From positions 186,001 through 250,000 of the forward strand of contig NZ_SPQS01000005.1 of assembly GCF_004570865.1 (NCBI RefSeq): a stretch of 64,000 bases of DNA, given 5' to 3'. Of this stretch, positions 46,545 through 56,316 are shown piece by piece; position 1 is the first letter of the stretch, and each line of letters starts with the position of its first letter. The notes under the pieces were generated by a model. The model did not search any database. It was not told where the DNA came from and saw only the letters and a program-made list of their open reading frames with translations. A program made the position numbers and the translations under genes. The stretch comes from Bradyrhizobium frederickii (GTDB taxonomy: Bacteria > Pseudomonadota > Alphaproteobacteria > Rhizobiales > Xanthobacteraceae).

Positions 46545-46558
46545 TTAACCAAACTTAA
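46545..46558 (+). promoter_or_regulatory. CtrA-like box (TTAA-N6-TTAA)
   Basis: TTAACCAAACTTAA, 57-70 bp before the chosen start of the PAS-GGDEF-EAL gene. The spacer is six rather than the consensus seven. Confidence 0.35.
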
Positions 46559-46614
46559 GAGGGAACCGCGCAAGATCGCGTCCATTGCAAAAGCGCGCTG
46601 AAACAACAAGATTC

Positions 46615-48360
46615 ATGACGTCTATGAACGACAACGAATATTCCGGCGCGACTGAAGCCGAGCTCAGTTTTCTCAAGGAAATCGTTAGAATGCTGCCGGC
46701 CGGCCTGACCGTGCAGGATGCGCATGGCGAGCTGCTGCTGGTCAACGACGCCGCGGCCGCGCAGCTCGGCATCGACGGCAGCCGCCCTTCACCTGATCTG
46801 GCACCGCGCCGCGAGGCCTGTCGCCGCGCCCTGCGTGCCGGCCAGGCCGTGGTCATGGAGGAAGCGCTGCACGGCGGCGCCGCGCGCCAGGTGCTGCTCA
46901 CGACCCATCGTCCCGTTCGCCTCGCCGGACGCGAGCTCCTCATCTCGGCGTCCTCCGACATCACCGAGCAGAAGAATTTCGAGGACCAGCTGTTCCGCTC
47001 GGCCTATTTCGACGAGCTGACCGGATTGCCCTCGCGGCGCGTCATCGAACATCGCGCCGCCAGCCTGCTTGCGGAGAACAGCGGCAGCGGGCGTTTCGCG
47101 CTGGCCTTCCTCGACGTCGACAATTTCAAGCACATCAACGACTATTACGGCCACGCCGTCGGCGATGCGCTGCTGGTCGAGTTGTCGAAGCGGCTCGGAC
47201 GCGACTTGCGCGATTCCGACATGCTGTCGCGCATTTCCGGCGACGAATTCCTGCTGCTACTGTCGCCGATCCAGAGCGTGGAGGAGGTGGCCGAATTCAT
47301 ACAATCGACGCTGGAGCGGCTGACGGCGCCGTTCTTCATCGACAATTCGGAAATCTTCGCCTCCACCTCCGTCGGCGTCAGCCTCTACCCCGATCACGGA
47401 GGCAGCTTCGAGGCGCTGCGCCAGAACGCCGACATCGCGATGTACCGCGTCAAGAACGACGGCAAGGGATCGGCGGCCTTCTTCGACTCCAGCATGGAGC
47501 GGGAGGCACTGGCGCGGATGAAGATCGAGCAATCGCTGCGACTGGCCATCCTGGAGAAGCGGTTCTGCTGCGCTTTCCAGTCCAAGGTCGACATCCGTAC
47601 CCAGGCCGTGAAGGGCATCGAGGCCCTGGTGCGCCTGCGCGACGACGAAGGGGTGATCCAGGCGCCCGGCTCGTTCATCGATCTCGCCGGCGAACTCGGC
47701 CTGATCGACGAGCTGACCCACCTCGTGCTCGCCGAGATCGTCAGGTCGATCGACGCGATCAACGCGACGTTCGGGGCCGAAGCGACCATCAGCATCAACG
47801 TCGCCGCCAAGCAGGCCGGCAACCCCGAGTTCATGCGCAGCTTTGCGCGGGCGCTGGAGGAGACCGGCTTCCCGCAGCGCTTCATGATCGAGGTGACGGA
47901 AGACGCCTTCGTCGCCAAGAATCATTTCCAGGCCGAGATCCTGCCGATGTTCCGCAAGCTCGGCGTCGGCATCTCGATCGACGATTTCGGCACCGGCTAT
48001 TCCTCGCTCTCGGCGCTGGCCGATATCACCGCGGACGAGATCAAGATCGACCGCTCCTTCATCACCGACATTCACAAGCGGCCGCGTAGCCAGGGTATCC
48101 TGCGCGCGATCGAATCCTTGAGCGAAGCACTCGGCATGACCGTGATCGCCGAAGGTCTCGAATCCTTCGAGGAACTCGCCTATCTCCAGGCCGCGACCAA
48201 GATCCGTTACGCGCAGGGCTATTATTTCTCGCGGCCGATCTTCCTCGAGGAGCTGAAGCTCGCAACCCCGTTCTCCAGCGAAGCGCGGACCAACGTCGCG
48301 AGCCGCCCGCACCAGCAGAACCGCCAGGGCTATTCGCGGGCGAGCGGATATCGACGGTAG
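46615..48360 (+). CDS. PAS-GGDEF-EAL c-di-GMP signalling protein
   Basis: A 581-aa cytoplasmic protein with an N-terminal PAS (about 15-115), GGDEF (about 130-290) and EAL (about 310-560). The cyclase signature is SGDEF (208-212), differing from consensus by Ser for Gly; an I-site RxxD (Arg199-Asp202) lies five residues before it, so product inhibition is likely if active. The EAL domain has EALVR (Glu336) and SIDDFGTGYSSLSAL, so phosphodiesterase activity is expected. Net output is probably hydrolysis with GGDEF as a GTP- or c-di-GMP-sensing module (inference). The start is uncertain (46615 ATG, 46624 ATG or 46585 TTG). Confidence 0.9.
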   Translation: MTSMNDNEYSGATEAELSFLKEIVRMLPAGLTVQDAHGELLLVNDAAAAQLGIDGSRPSPDLAPRREACRRALRAGQAVVMEEALHGGAARQVLLTTHRPVRLAGRELLISASSDITEQKNFEDQLFRSAYFDELTGLPSRRVIEHRAASLLAENSGSGRFALAFLDVDNFKHINDYYGHAVGDALLVELSKRLGRDLRDSDMLSRISGDEFLLLLSPIQSVEEVAEFIQSTLERLTAPFFIDNSEIFASTSVGVSLYPDHGGSFEALRQNADIAMYRVKNDGKGSAAFFDSSMEREALARMKIEQSLRLAILEKRFCCAFQSKVDIRTQAVKGIEALVRLRDDEGVIQAPGSFIDLAGELGLIDELTHLVLAEIVRSIDAINATFGAEATISINVAAKQAGNPEFMRSFARALEETGFPQRFMIEVTEDAFVAKNHFQAEILPMFRKLGVGISIDDFGTGYSSLSALADITADEIKIDRSFITDIHKRPRSQGILRAIESLSEALGMTVIAEGLESFEELAYLQAATKIRYAQGYYFSRPIFLEELKLATPFSSEARTNVASRPHQQNRQGYSRASGYRR

Positions 48361-48387
48361 GGCGAAAGCGGCGCAACACACATCGCC

Positions 48388-48526
48388 GTCGTCCCGGACA
48401 AGCGAAGCGCAGATCCGGGACCCATACCCACAGGGAGCCGTGTGACGCGAATCTCCCACTCCGAGTCTTCGCCAAACCTCTTCCTGTGGGTATGGGTCCC
48501 GGGTTCGCTTCGCGCCCCGGGACGAC
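48388..48526. repeat. family A composite palindromic repeat
   Basis: Outer arms CGTCGTCCCGGACAAGCGAAG / TTCGCGCCCCGGGACGAC, inner arms GGGACCCATACCCACAGGG / CCTGTGGGTATGGGTCCC, core CACTCCGAGTCTTCGCCAAA. It lies between the GGDEF-EAL and sigma54-activator genes. Confidence 0.8.
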
Positions 48527-48617
48527 AGCAATTGCTGAGCTCGCTGAGGGCCCATTTCCCCCTTTGAAATCGCTGGCCTTTTGCTAATACACAGGCGCAC
48601 TTCCGCTGGGATATGTC

Positions 48618-50057
<1,440 letters not shown>

Positions 50058-50061
50058 GTTT

Positions 50062-50088
50062 CGAGACACGGACCTGTCCGGAGTCTCG
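50062..50088. promoter_or_regulatory. long inverted repeat, candidate enhancer (UAS) of the sigma54 activator
   Basis: CGAGAC-a-CGGAC-ct-GTCCG-ga-GTCTCG: two nested 6-bp and 5-bp arm pairs, centred about 102 bp upstream of the -24 box. That is the usual distance for an enhancer. It also lies just after the stop codon of the activator gene, so a terminator role is possible, but no T-run follows. Confidence 0.5.
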
Positions 50089-50175
50089 GATTCCTGACAC
50101 GGTGCCTGGCTACTCTCCGGCTCCAGCCATGCCGGATTGCCTGGATTCGACAGCCTTTCACAAGCCAAAGGGATC

Positions 50176-50191
50176 TGGCGCAAACCTTGCT
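50176..50191 (+). promoter_or_regulatory. sigma54 (-24/-12) promoter
   Basis: TGGCGCAAACCTTGCT matches TGGCAC-N5-TTGCW with one mismatch (G for A). GG (50177) and GC (50189) have the obligatory 10-base spacing. Transcription would start near 50202, about 96 bp before the CoA-transferase GTG. Confidence 0.65.
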
Positions 50192-50297
50192 CGTTGCTGC
50201 CCGCTCTCGCGGGAGCAAGCTATTCCACGGCTGGTCCCTGCGCTAGAATCAACGCAAAACAATATCGGCATACGGTCGAAGGATCGGGAGGACCACC

Positions 50298-52334
50298 GTG
50301 AGCCATCATCCAGCTCTGCCCTATTTGCGCAATTCCGAGAAAGGCAAGGTGGTCACGGCGGCCGAGGCGGTCATGCTGATCCGCGACGGCGACACGGTGG
50401 CGACCGGCGGCTTCGTCGGCATCGGCTTTGCGGAGGAGATCGCGATCGCGCTGGAGGAGCTCTACCTCTCCAACGAGGGCGATGCGCCCTATACGCAGGG
50501 CAAGCCGCGCAATCTGACGCTGGTCTATGCGGCGGGCCAGGGCGACGGCAAGCTGCGCGGCCTCAACCATTTCGCGCATGAGGGCCTGGTCCGGCGCGTG
50601 ATCGGGGGACATTGGGGACTTGCGCCGAAATTGCAGCAGCTCGCGGTCGCAGGCCAGATCGAGGCCTACAACCTGCCGCAGGGCGTCATCACGCATCTGT
50701 TCCGCGACATCGCCGCGCACCGGCCCGGCCACATCACCCGCGTCGGCATGGGCACGTTCGTCGACCCCCGGCAGGGCGGCGGCAAGTTGAATGCGCGCAC
50801 CACCGAGGATCTGGTGGAGCTGATCACGCTGCGCGGCGAGGAGTGTCTGCTCTACAAGACCTTCCCGATCAACGTCGGCATCATCCGCGCCACCACCGGC
50901 GATCCCGACGGCAACCTCACCATGGAGAAGGAGGCACTGACGCTGGAGGCGCTCGCCATTGCCATGGCGGCGCATAATTCCGGCGGCATCGTCATTGCCC
51001 AGGTCGAACGGGTGGCGGAGGCCGGCAGCCTCAATCCGCGCCAGGTCAAGATCCCCGGGATCCTGGTCGACTGCGTCGTGGTGGCAAGGCCGGAGAATCA
51101 CTGGCAGACCTTCGGCACCCAGTACAATCCGGCGTTCTCGAGCGAGATCCGTGTCCGCGCCACCTCGCTGCCGGTGATGCCGGTCAGCGAGCGCAAGATC
51201 ATCGCGCGGCGCGCGGCGCTCGAGCTCAAAGCCAACAGCGTCGTCAATCTCGGCATCGGCATGCCCGAGGGCATCGCCTCGGTCGCCAACGAGGAGCGGA
51301 TCATCGACCTCATCACGCTGACGGCGGAGCCCGGCGTGATCGGCGGCATCCCGGCGAGCGGCATCGATTTCGGCGCGGCGATCAACACCCAGGCCGTGAT
51401 CGACCAGCCCTATCAGTTCGACTTCTACGACGGCGGCGGGCTCGATGCCGCCTTTCTCGGGCTCGCCCAGGTCGATCGCGCCGGCAACCTCAATGTCAGC
51501 AAGTTCGGGCCGAAGCTTGCGGGTGCCGGCGGCTTCATCAACATCAGCCAGAACGCCAAGGAGGTCATCTTCGTCGGCACCTTTGGCGCGGGCAAGCAAC
51601 GTATTGCGGTGAACGACGGGAAGCTCGTCATTGTCGACGAAGCCAAGTCGCGCAAGTTCGTAGGCAACGTCGAGCATGTCACCTTCAGCGGCCGGTTCGC
51701 CGCCGCCCGCAAGCAGCGCACGCTGTACGTCACCGAGCGCTGCGTGTTCGAGCTCAGGCCCGACGGGCTCGAGCTCACCGAGGTCGCGCCGGGCATCGAC
51801 GTCGAGCGCGACATTTTGCGCCTGATGGATTTCAAGCCGCTGATCCCGCGCGACCCCGCACTAATGGACGAGCGCATCTTCCGCGAGAGCCTGATGGACC
51901 TGCGCGAGCGCCTGCTCACCATTCCGCTCGACCAGCGCTTCACGCTGGACGAGCAGCAGAACCTGTTCTTCGTCAACCTGGAGCGCTATCCGCTGCGCAG
52001 CAGGGCCGAGATCGACACCATCGCTGCGACCGTCGAGGCGAGGCTCGCGCCGCTTGGCCGCCGGGTCTACGCCATCGTCAATTATGACAATTTTTCCATC
52101 CTGCCGGAGTTGATGGACGATTATTCGGCCATGGTCCGCAGCCTCGTCGACCGCTTCTATTCCGGTGTGTCGCGCTACACCACGTCCGGCTTCCTGCGCA
52201 TCAAGCTCGGCGAGGCCCTGGAGAAGCGCGGCGTCGCGCCGCATATTTTCGAAAGCGCGGAAGAAGCGCGATCCGACTGGCGTCAGGTCCAAGGCGCCGG
52301 CACCGCGCGCGCCATGCAGCAGGCCCAAAAATGA
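50298..52334 (+). CDS. fused acyl-CoA:acetate/3-ketoacid CoA-transferase with extra C-terminal domain
   Basis: A 678-aa single-chain CoA-transferase. The alpha half (about 15-290) contains [20 protein letters not shown], and the beta half (about 300-530) contains [17 protein letters not shown] and the catalytic Glu344 in [11 protein letters not shown]. It moves CoA from one acyl-CoA to another carboxylate. Propionate-type CoA-transferases are about 520-530 aa; here a further about 140 residues follow ([12 protein letters not shown] ... [16 protein letters not shown] ... [12 protein letters not shown]), which look like a separate alpha/beta domain. GGGAGGA precedes the GTG start. A sigma54 promoter lies upstream, and a Liv-type transporter follows in the same orientation, suggesting activation of the imported acid. 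Confidence 0.9.
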   Translation: MSHHPALPYLRNSEKGKVVTAAEAVMLIRDGDTVATGGFVGIGFAEEIAIALEELYLSNEGDAPYTQGKPRNLTLVYAAGQGDGKLRGLNHFAHEGLVRRVIGGHWGLAPKLQQLAVAGQIEAYNLPQGVITHLFRDIAAHRPGHITRVGMGTFVDPRQGGGKLNARTTEDLVELITLRGEECLLYKTFPINVGIIRATTGDPDGNLTMEKEALTLEALAIAMAAHNSGGIVIAQVERVAEAGSLNPRQVKIPGILVDCVVVARPENHWQTFGTQYNPAFSSEIRVRATSLPVMPVSERKIIARRAALELKANSVVNLGIGMPEGIASVANEERIIDLITLTAEPGVIGGIPASGIDFGAAINTQAVIDQPYQFDFYDGGGLDAAFLGLAQVDRAGNLNVSKFGPKLAGAGGFINISQNAKEVIFVGTFGAGKQRIAVNDGKLVIVDEAKSRKFVGNVEHVTFSGRFAAARKQRTLYVTERCVFELRPDGLELTEVAPGIDVERDILRLMDFKPLIPRDPALMDERIFRESLMDLRERLLTIPLDQRFTLDEQQNLFFVNLERYPLRSRAEIDTIAATVEARLAPLGRRVYAIVNYDNFSILPELMDDYSAMVRSLVDRFYSGVSRYTTSGFLRIKLGEALEKRGVAPHIFESAEEARSDWRQVQGAGTARAMQQAQK

Positions 52335-52439
52335 TGCAGGCTCGCGAGGCTGATCCGCGTCGCCGGAAGGTTCAATTGCAATGTCCGTAGTGTTGTGCGA
52401 ATCGCTGTTGCCAGAAACTTTACATCAGGAGGGACCATC

Positions 52440-53624
52440 GTGCGTCGATCATTCATCATAACAACAACCATCCTCGCGCTCGCCGCGGGCACATCCGCGC
52501 GAGCCGACGACCTCAAGATCGCGTTGATCCACGGCAAGACCGGTCCGCTCGAGGCCTATGCCAAGCAGACCGAGACCGGCCTGAAGATGGGCTTTGAATA
52601 CGCTACCAAGGGCACGATGACGCTCGACGGCCGCAAGATCGTCATCATCACCAAGGACGACCAGGGCAAGCCGGACCTTGCGAAGGCCGCGCTCGCCGAA
52701 GCCTATCAGGATGACAAGGCCGACATCGCCATCGGCACGACCTCGTCGGCCGCGGCGCTCGCGATTCTCCCCGTCGCCGAGGAGAACAAGAAGATCCTGA
52801 TCGTCGAGCCCGCCGTCGCGGACCAGATTACCGGCGAGAAGTGGAACCGCTACATCTTCCGCACCGCGCGCAATTCCTCGCAGGATGCGATCTCGAATGC
52901 CGTCGCGGTCGGCAAGCAGGGTGTCACCGTCGCAACGCTGGCGCAGGACTACGCGTTCGGCCGCGATGGCGTCGCCGCCTTCAAGGAAGCGCTCGCCAAG
53001 ACCGGCGCGACGCTCGCCGCCGAAGAATATGCCCCGACCTCGACCACCGACTTCACCGCGGTCGGCCAGCGCCTGTTCGACGCGCTGAAGGACAAGCCGG
53101 GCCGCAAGGTGATCTGGGTGATCTGGGCCGGCGCCGGCAATCCGCTCGCCAAGCTCCAGGACATGGACCCGAAGCGCTACGGCATCGAGCTCTCCACCGG
53201 CGGCAACATCCTGCCGGCGCTCGCCGCCTACAAGGGCCTGCCCGGCATGGAAGGCGCGACCTATTATTTCTACGACATCCCGAAGAACCCGGTGAACGAC
53301 TGGCTGGTCGCCGAGCACCAGAAGCGCTTCAGCGCACCGCCGGACTTCTTCACCGCCGGCGGCTTCGCGGCCGCGATGTCCGTCGTCGCCGCCGTCACCA
53401 AGGCGAAGTCGACCGATACCGAGAAGCTGATCACGGCGATGGAGGGCCTGGAGTTCGACACGCCGAAGGGCAAGATGGTGTTCCGGAAGGACGACCATCA
53501 GGCGCTGCAGAGCATGTATCACTTCAAGGTCAAGGTCGATCCGAACGTCGCCTGGGCCGTGCTCGAGCCGGTGCGCGAGCTGAAGATCGAGGACATGGAC
53601 GTTCCGGTCAAGAACAAGCGCTGA
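52440..53624 (+). CDS. Liv-type ABC substrate-binding protein
   Basis: A 394-aa periplasmic binding protein with signal peptide (MRRSFIITTTILALAAGTSARA). The mature start DDLKIALIHGKTGPLEAYAKQTE and later GTTSSAAALAILPVAEENKKI fit the carboxylate- or aromatic-acid-binding end of the Liv family rather than LivJ/LivK. I chose the GTG at 52440, behind AGGAGGG; the frame to 52395 has no signal. It is 105 bp after the CoA-transferase and followed by a 131-bp palindromic repeat before the ATPase gene. Ligand unknown. Confidence 0.92.
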   Translation: MRRSFIITTTILALAAGTSARADDLKIALIHGKTGPLEAYAKQTETGLKMGFEYATKGTMTLDGRKIVIITKDDQGKPDLAKAALAEAYQDDKADIAIGTTSSAAALAILPVAEENKKILIVEPAVADQITGEKWNRYIFRTARNSSQDAISNAVAVGKQGVTVATLAQDYAFGRDGVAAFKEALAKTGATLAAEEYAPTSTTDFTAVGQRLFDALKDKPGRKVIWVIWAGAGNPLAKLQDMDPKRYGIELSTGGNILPALAAYKGLPGMEGATYYFYDIPKNPVNDWLVAEHQKRFSAPPDFFTAGGFAAAMSVVAAVTKAKSTDTEKLITAMEGLEFDTPKGKMVFRKDDHQALQSMYHFKVKVDPNVAWAVLEPVRELKIEDMDVPVKNKR

Positions 53625-53635
53625 GTGCTTCTTGC

Positions 53636-53766
53636 TTCACCTCTCCCGCTCTTGTCCGCCGAAGCCTTGGCGAAGGCGGATGCGGGAGAGGCCGGGAGAG
53701 GGCTTTCTCCTCTTGGGGGCTCTCGCGCCTGTGGAGACAGCCCTCCCCCGCAAGCGGGGGAGGGGA
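53636..53766. repeat. family F repeat within the Liv operon
   Basis: CACCTCTCCCGCTC ... GGATGCGGGAGAGGCCGGGAGAGGGC faces CCCTCCCCCGCAAGCGGGGGAGGGG. It lies between the binding-protein and ATPase genes. Repeats at this position in other transport operons protect the upstream mRNA, raising the yield of the binding protein. Confidence 0.75.
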
Positions 53767-53813
53767 CGCAGCGTAGCCGCGGATACATCTCGTTTCATCG
53801 ATTGCCAGATTCA

Positions 53814-54590
53814 ATGCCCCTCACCCTCGAAACCCGCGATCTCACCATTCGCTTCGGCGGTCACGTTGCGGTCAACAACGTCTCCTGCACGTTCCGTCCG
53901 GGCGAGCTCACCGCGATCGTCGGACCAAACGGCGCCGGCAAGACCACTTATTTCAACCTGATCTCGGGCCAGCTGCGCGCTTCACACGGCAGCATCCTGT
54001 TCGACGGCACCGACATCACCCAGCTTTCCGCGCCGCTGCGCACCCGCGCGGGCCTCGGGCGTGCTTTCCAGCTCACCAATCTCTTTCCGAACCTCACCGT
54101 GGAAGAGAACGTGCGCCTGGCGGTGCAGGCGGCAAACGGCACCCATTACGACATGCTGCGGCCCTGGATGGTGCGCCGCGATTTGATCGCGCGTGCCGAC
54201 GCCATCCTCGACCAGGTCGCGCTCGGCAGCCGCCGCGGCGTCGCCGCGACCGCGCTGTCTCATGGCGACCAGCGCAAGCTCGAGGTCGCGCTGATGATCG
54301 CGCTCGAGCCGAAGGTTTTCATGTTCGACGAGCCGACCGCCGGCATGAGCATCGACGAAGTGCCCGTCGTCCTCAACCTGATCGCGCAGCTCAAGCAGGA
54401 CAAGAGCAAGATCATCCTCCTGGTCGAGCACAAGATGGACGTGGTGCGCTCGCTCGCCGACCGCATCATCGTGCTGCATAACGGCCAGCTCGTCGCCGAC
54501 GGGCCGCCGGCCGAGGTGATCGCCTCGCCGATCGTGCAGGAAGCCTATCTCGGCGTCGCGCCCAAGAGCGCTGCAGAGAGTGTCGCATGA
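53814..54590 (+). CDS. Liv-type ABC transporter ATPase (LivG-like)
   Basis: A 258-aa ATPase. Walker A GPNGAGKTTYFN, the LivG-typical GRAFQLTNLFPNLTVEENVRLA, signature SHGDQRKLEVALMIA (SHGDQ replacing LSGGQ) and Walker B VFMFDEPTAGMS with HKMDVVRSLADRI are all seen. The start is MPLTLETRD (53814). It overlaps the next gene by four bases (ATGA), indicating coupled translation. Part of the 5-gene transporter. Confidence 0.94.
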   Translation: MPLTLETRDLTIRFGGHVAVNNVSCTFRPGELTAIVGPNGAGKTTYFNLISGQLRASHGSILFDGTDITQLSAPLRTRAGLGRAFQLTNLFPNLTVEENVRLAVQAANGTHYDMLRPWMVRRDLIARADAILDQVALGSRRGVAATALSHGDQRKLEVALMIALEPKVFMFDEPTAGMSIDEVPVVLNLIAQLKQDKSKIILLVEHKMDVVRSLADRIIVLHNGQLVADGPPAEVIASPIVQEAYLGVAPKSAAESVA

Positions 54591-55309
54591 CCGATTTGCT
54601 CAAACTCTCCGGCGTCCACACCCATATCGGCCGCTACCACATCCTCCAGGGCATCGATCTCACCGTCCCGCAAGGACAGGTCACGATGCTGCTCGGCCGC
54701 AACGGTGCCGGCAAGACCACGACGCTGCGCACCATCATGGGGCTGTGGCAGGCCTCCAGCGGCGAGATCAGCCTCGGTAGCGAGCGCATCGAGCGCCGCG
54801 CCACGCCCGACATCGCACGGCTCGGCGTCGGCTACGTGCCGGAGAGCATGGCGGTGTTCTCCGATCTCACGGTGAAGGAGAACCTGGTCCTCGCCGCGCG
54901 CGACGGCCCGCTCGACGACAGCCAGCTCGACTGGATCTTCGGCTTCTTCCCGGCGCTGCGCCGATTCTGGCTGTCGCGCGCGGGGAGTCTCTCCGGCGGA
55001 CAAAAGCAAATGTTGTCCATCGCCCGCGCCATCATCGAGCCGCGCAAACTGCTGTTGATCGACGAGCCGACCAAGGGCCTGGCGCCCGCGATCGTGATGG
55101 CGCTGATCGAGTGCCTGAAAGAAATCAAACGCAAGGGCGCGACCATCCTGCTGGTCGAACAGAACTTCTTCGCCGCCCGCGAGCTCGGCGACAACGTGCT
55201 GGTGATGGACAACGGCACCATCGTCCATCGCGGCGAGATGGCGGCGCTCGCCGCCGACGTGCCGCTGCAGGAGCGGCTGCTCGGCCTGAGCCTGGAGACA
55301 CATCAGTGA
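54587..55309 (+). CDS. Liv-type ABC transporter ATPase (LivF-like)
   Basis: A 240-aa second ATPase of the same complex. Motifs are LLGRNGAGKTTTLRTIMG, GYVPESMAVFSDLTVKENL, SLSGGQKQMLSIARAI and LLIDEPTKGLAPAI. It starts in the ATGA overlap with livG-like and its TGA overlaps the GTG of the permease gene, so the four distal genes form one coupled unit. Confidence 0.95.
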   Translation: MTDLLKLSGVHTHIGRYHILQGIDLTVPQGQVTMLLGRNGAGKTTTLRTIMGLWQASSGEISLGSERIERRATPDIARLGVGYVPESMAVFSDLTVKENLVLAARDGPLDDSQLDWIFGFFPALRRFWLSRAGSLSGGQKQMLSIARAIIEPRKLLLIDEPTKGLAPAIVMALIECLKEIKRKGATILLVEQNFFAARELGDNVLVMDNGTIVHRGEMAALAADVPLQERLLGLSLETHQ

Positions 55310-56316
55310 CCGAACTTGCCGCAAATGATCCCCTGCCGAAGCCGAAGCGCGACATCGCGCCGGTCCTGCTTCCGGTCGCGCTCGCGCTGCTCGTGATCCC
55401 GCTGATCGGCTCGACCTCCTCCTGGCTGACGCTGACGGCGGCGAGCCTCGCGATGGGCATGATGATCTTCATCATGGCCTCCGGGCTGACGCTGGTGTTC
55501 GGCCTGATGGACGTGCTCAATTTCGGCCACGGCGCCTTCATCGCCGTCGGCGCCTATGTCGCGACCCTGGTGCTGGCGCCGTTCGCGGCCTCCATTCAGG
55601 CCGATTCGCTGTGGATGAATCTCGCGGTGCTGGCACCGGCCGCGCTGCTCTCGATGGCGGTGTCGGGCGCGCTCGGCCTGGTCGTCGAGCGCGTGCTGAT
55701 CCTCCCCGTTTACGGCCAGCACCTGAAGCAGATCCTGATGACAACCGGCGGCCTCATCGTCGCCGAGCAGACGCTCTATGCGCTGTGGGGACCGCAGATC
55801 ATTCCGATGCCGCTGCCGGCCTCGCTGCGCGGCTCCTTCATCCTCGGCGACGTCGCGATCGCCAAATACCGCGTGCTGGCGATGCTGATCGGGCTTGCCA
55901 TCTTCATCGCGATCCAGCTCGTGCTCAATCGCAGCAAGCTCGGCCTTCTGATCCGGGCCGGCGTCGAGAACCGCGAGATGGTCGAGGCGCTCGGCTATCG
56001 CATCCGTCGTCTGTTCCTCGGCGTCTTCATGACGGGATCGGCGCTCGCCGGCCTCGGCGGCGTGATGTGGGCGCTCTATCGCGAGCAGGTCCACGCCTCC
56101 ATGAGCGACGACCTCACCGTGCTGATCTTCATCGTCGTCATCATCGGCGGCCTGGGATCGATCGGCGGCTGCTTCATCGGTGCGATCCTGGTGGCCATGG
56201 TCGCCAATTACGGCGGCTTCCTGGTGCCGAAACTCGCCCTCGTCTCCAACATCCTGCTGATGGTCGCCATTCTGATGTGGCGGCCGCGCGGCCTCTATGC
56301 GGTGACCAGCCGATGA
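55306..56316 (+). CDS. Liv-type ABC transporter permease (LivH-like)
   Basis: A 336-aa inner-membrane permease with eight to nine helices. Signature segments are LTLVFGLMDVLNFGHGAFIAVGAYVAT and the EAA-like loop VENREMVEALGYRIRRLFLGVF. The start is the GTG at 55306 in a GTGA overlap with the preceding gene; the longer frame to 55111 overlaps it fully. It forms a heterodimer with the next permease. Confidence 0.94.
   Translation: MTELAANDPLPKPKRDIAPVLLPVALALLVIPLIGSTSSWLTLTAASLAMGMMIFIMASGLTLVFGLMDVLNFGHGAFIAVGAYVATLVLAPFAASIQADSLWMNLAVLAPAALLSMAVSGALGLVVERVLILPVYGQHLKQILMTTGGLIVAEQTLYALWGPQIIPMPLPASLRGSFILGDVAIAKYRVLAMLIGLAIFIAIQLVLNRSKLGLLIRAGVENREMVEALGYRIRRLFLGVFMTGSALAGLGGVMWALYREQVHASMSDDLTVLIFIVVIIGGLGSIGGCFIGAILVAMVANYGGFLVPKLALVSNILLMVAILMWRPRGLYAVTSR

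Larger units (their letters stand above)
46214..46614. other. intergenic region with family D repeat and promoter of the GGDEF-EAL gene
   Basis: A 401-bp gene-free stretch. 46276-46410 is a family D element: CCGTCCTTCGAGACG ... CTCAGGATGAGG facing CCTCATCCTGAGG ... CGTCTCGAAGGATGG. Beyond it the DNA is more AT-rich, with a CtrA-like TTAA-N6-TTAA box at 46545. No protein-like frame is present. Confidence 0.6.

Noticed and set aside
50062..50088. Rho-independent terminator of the activator gene
   Set aside because: The inverted repeat is not followed by a T-run and lies at enhancer distance from a sigma54 promoter, so a UAS role is preferred.
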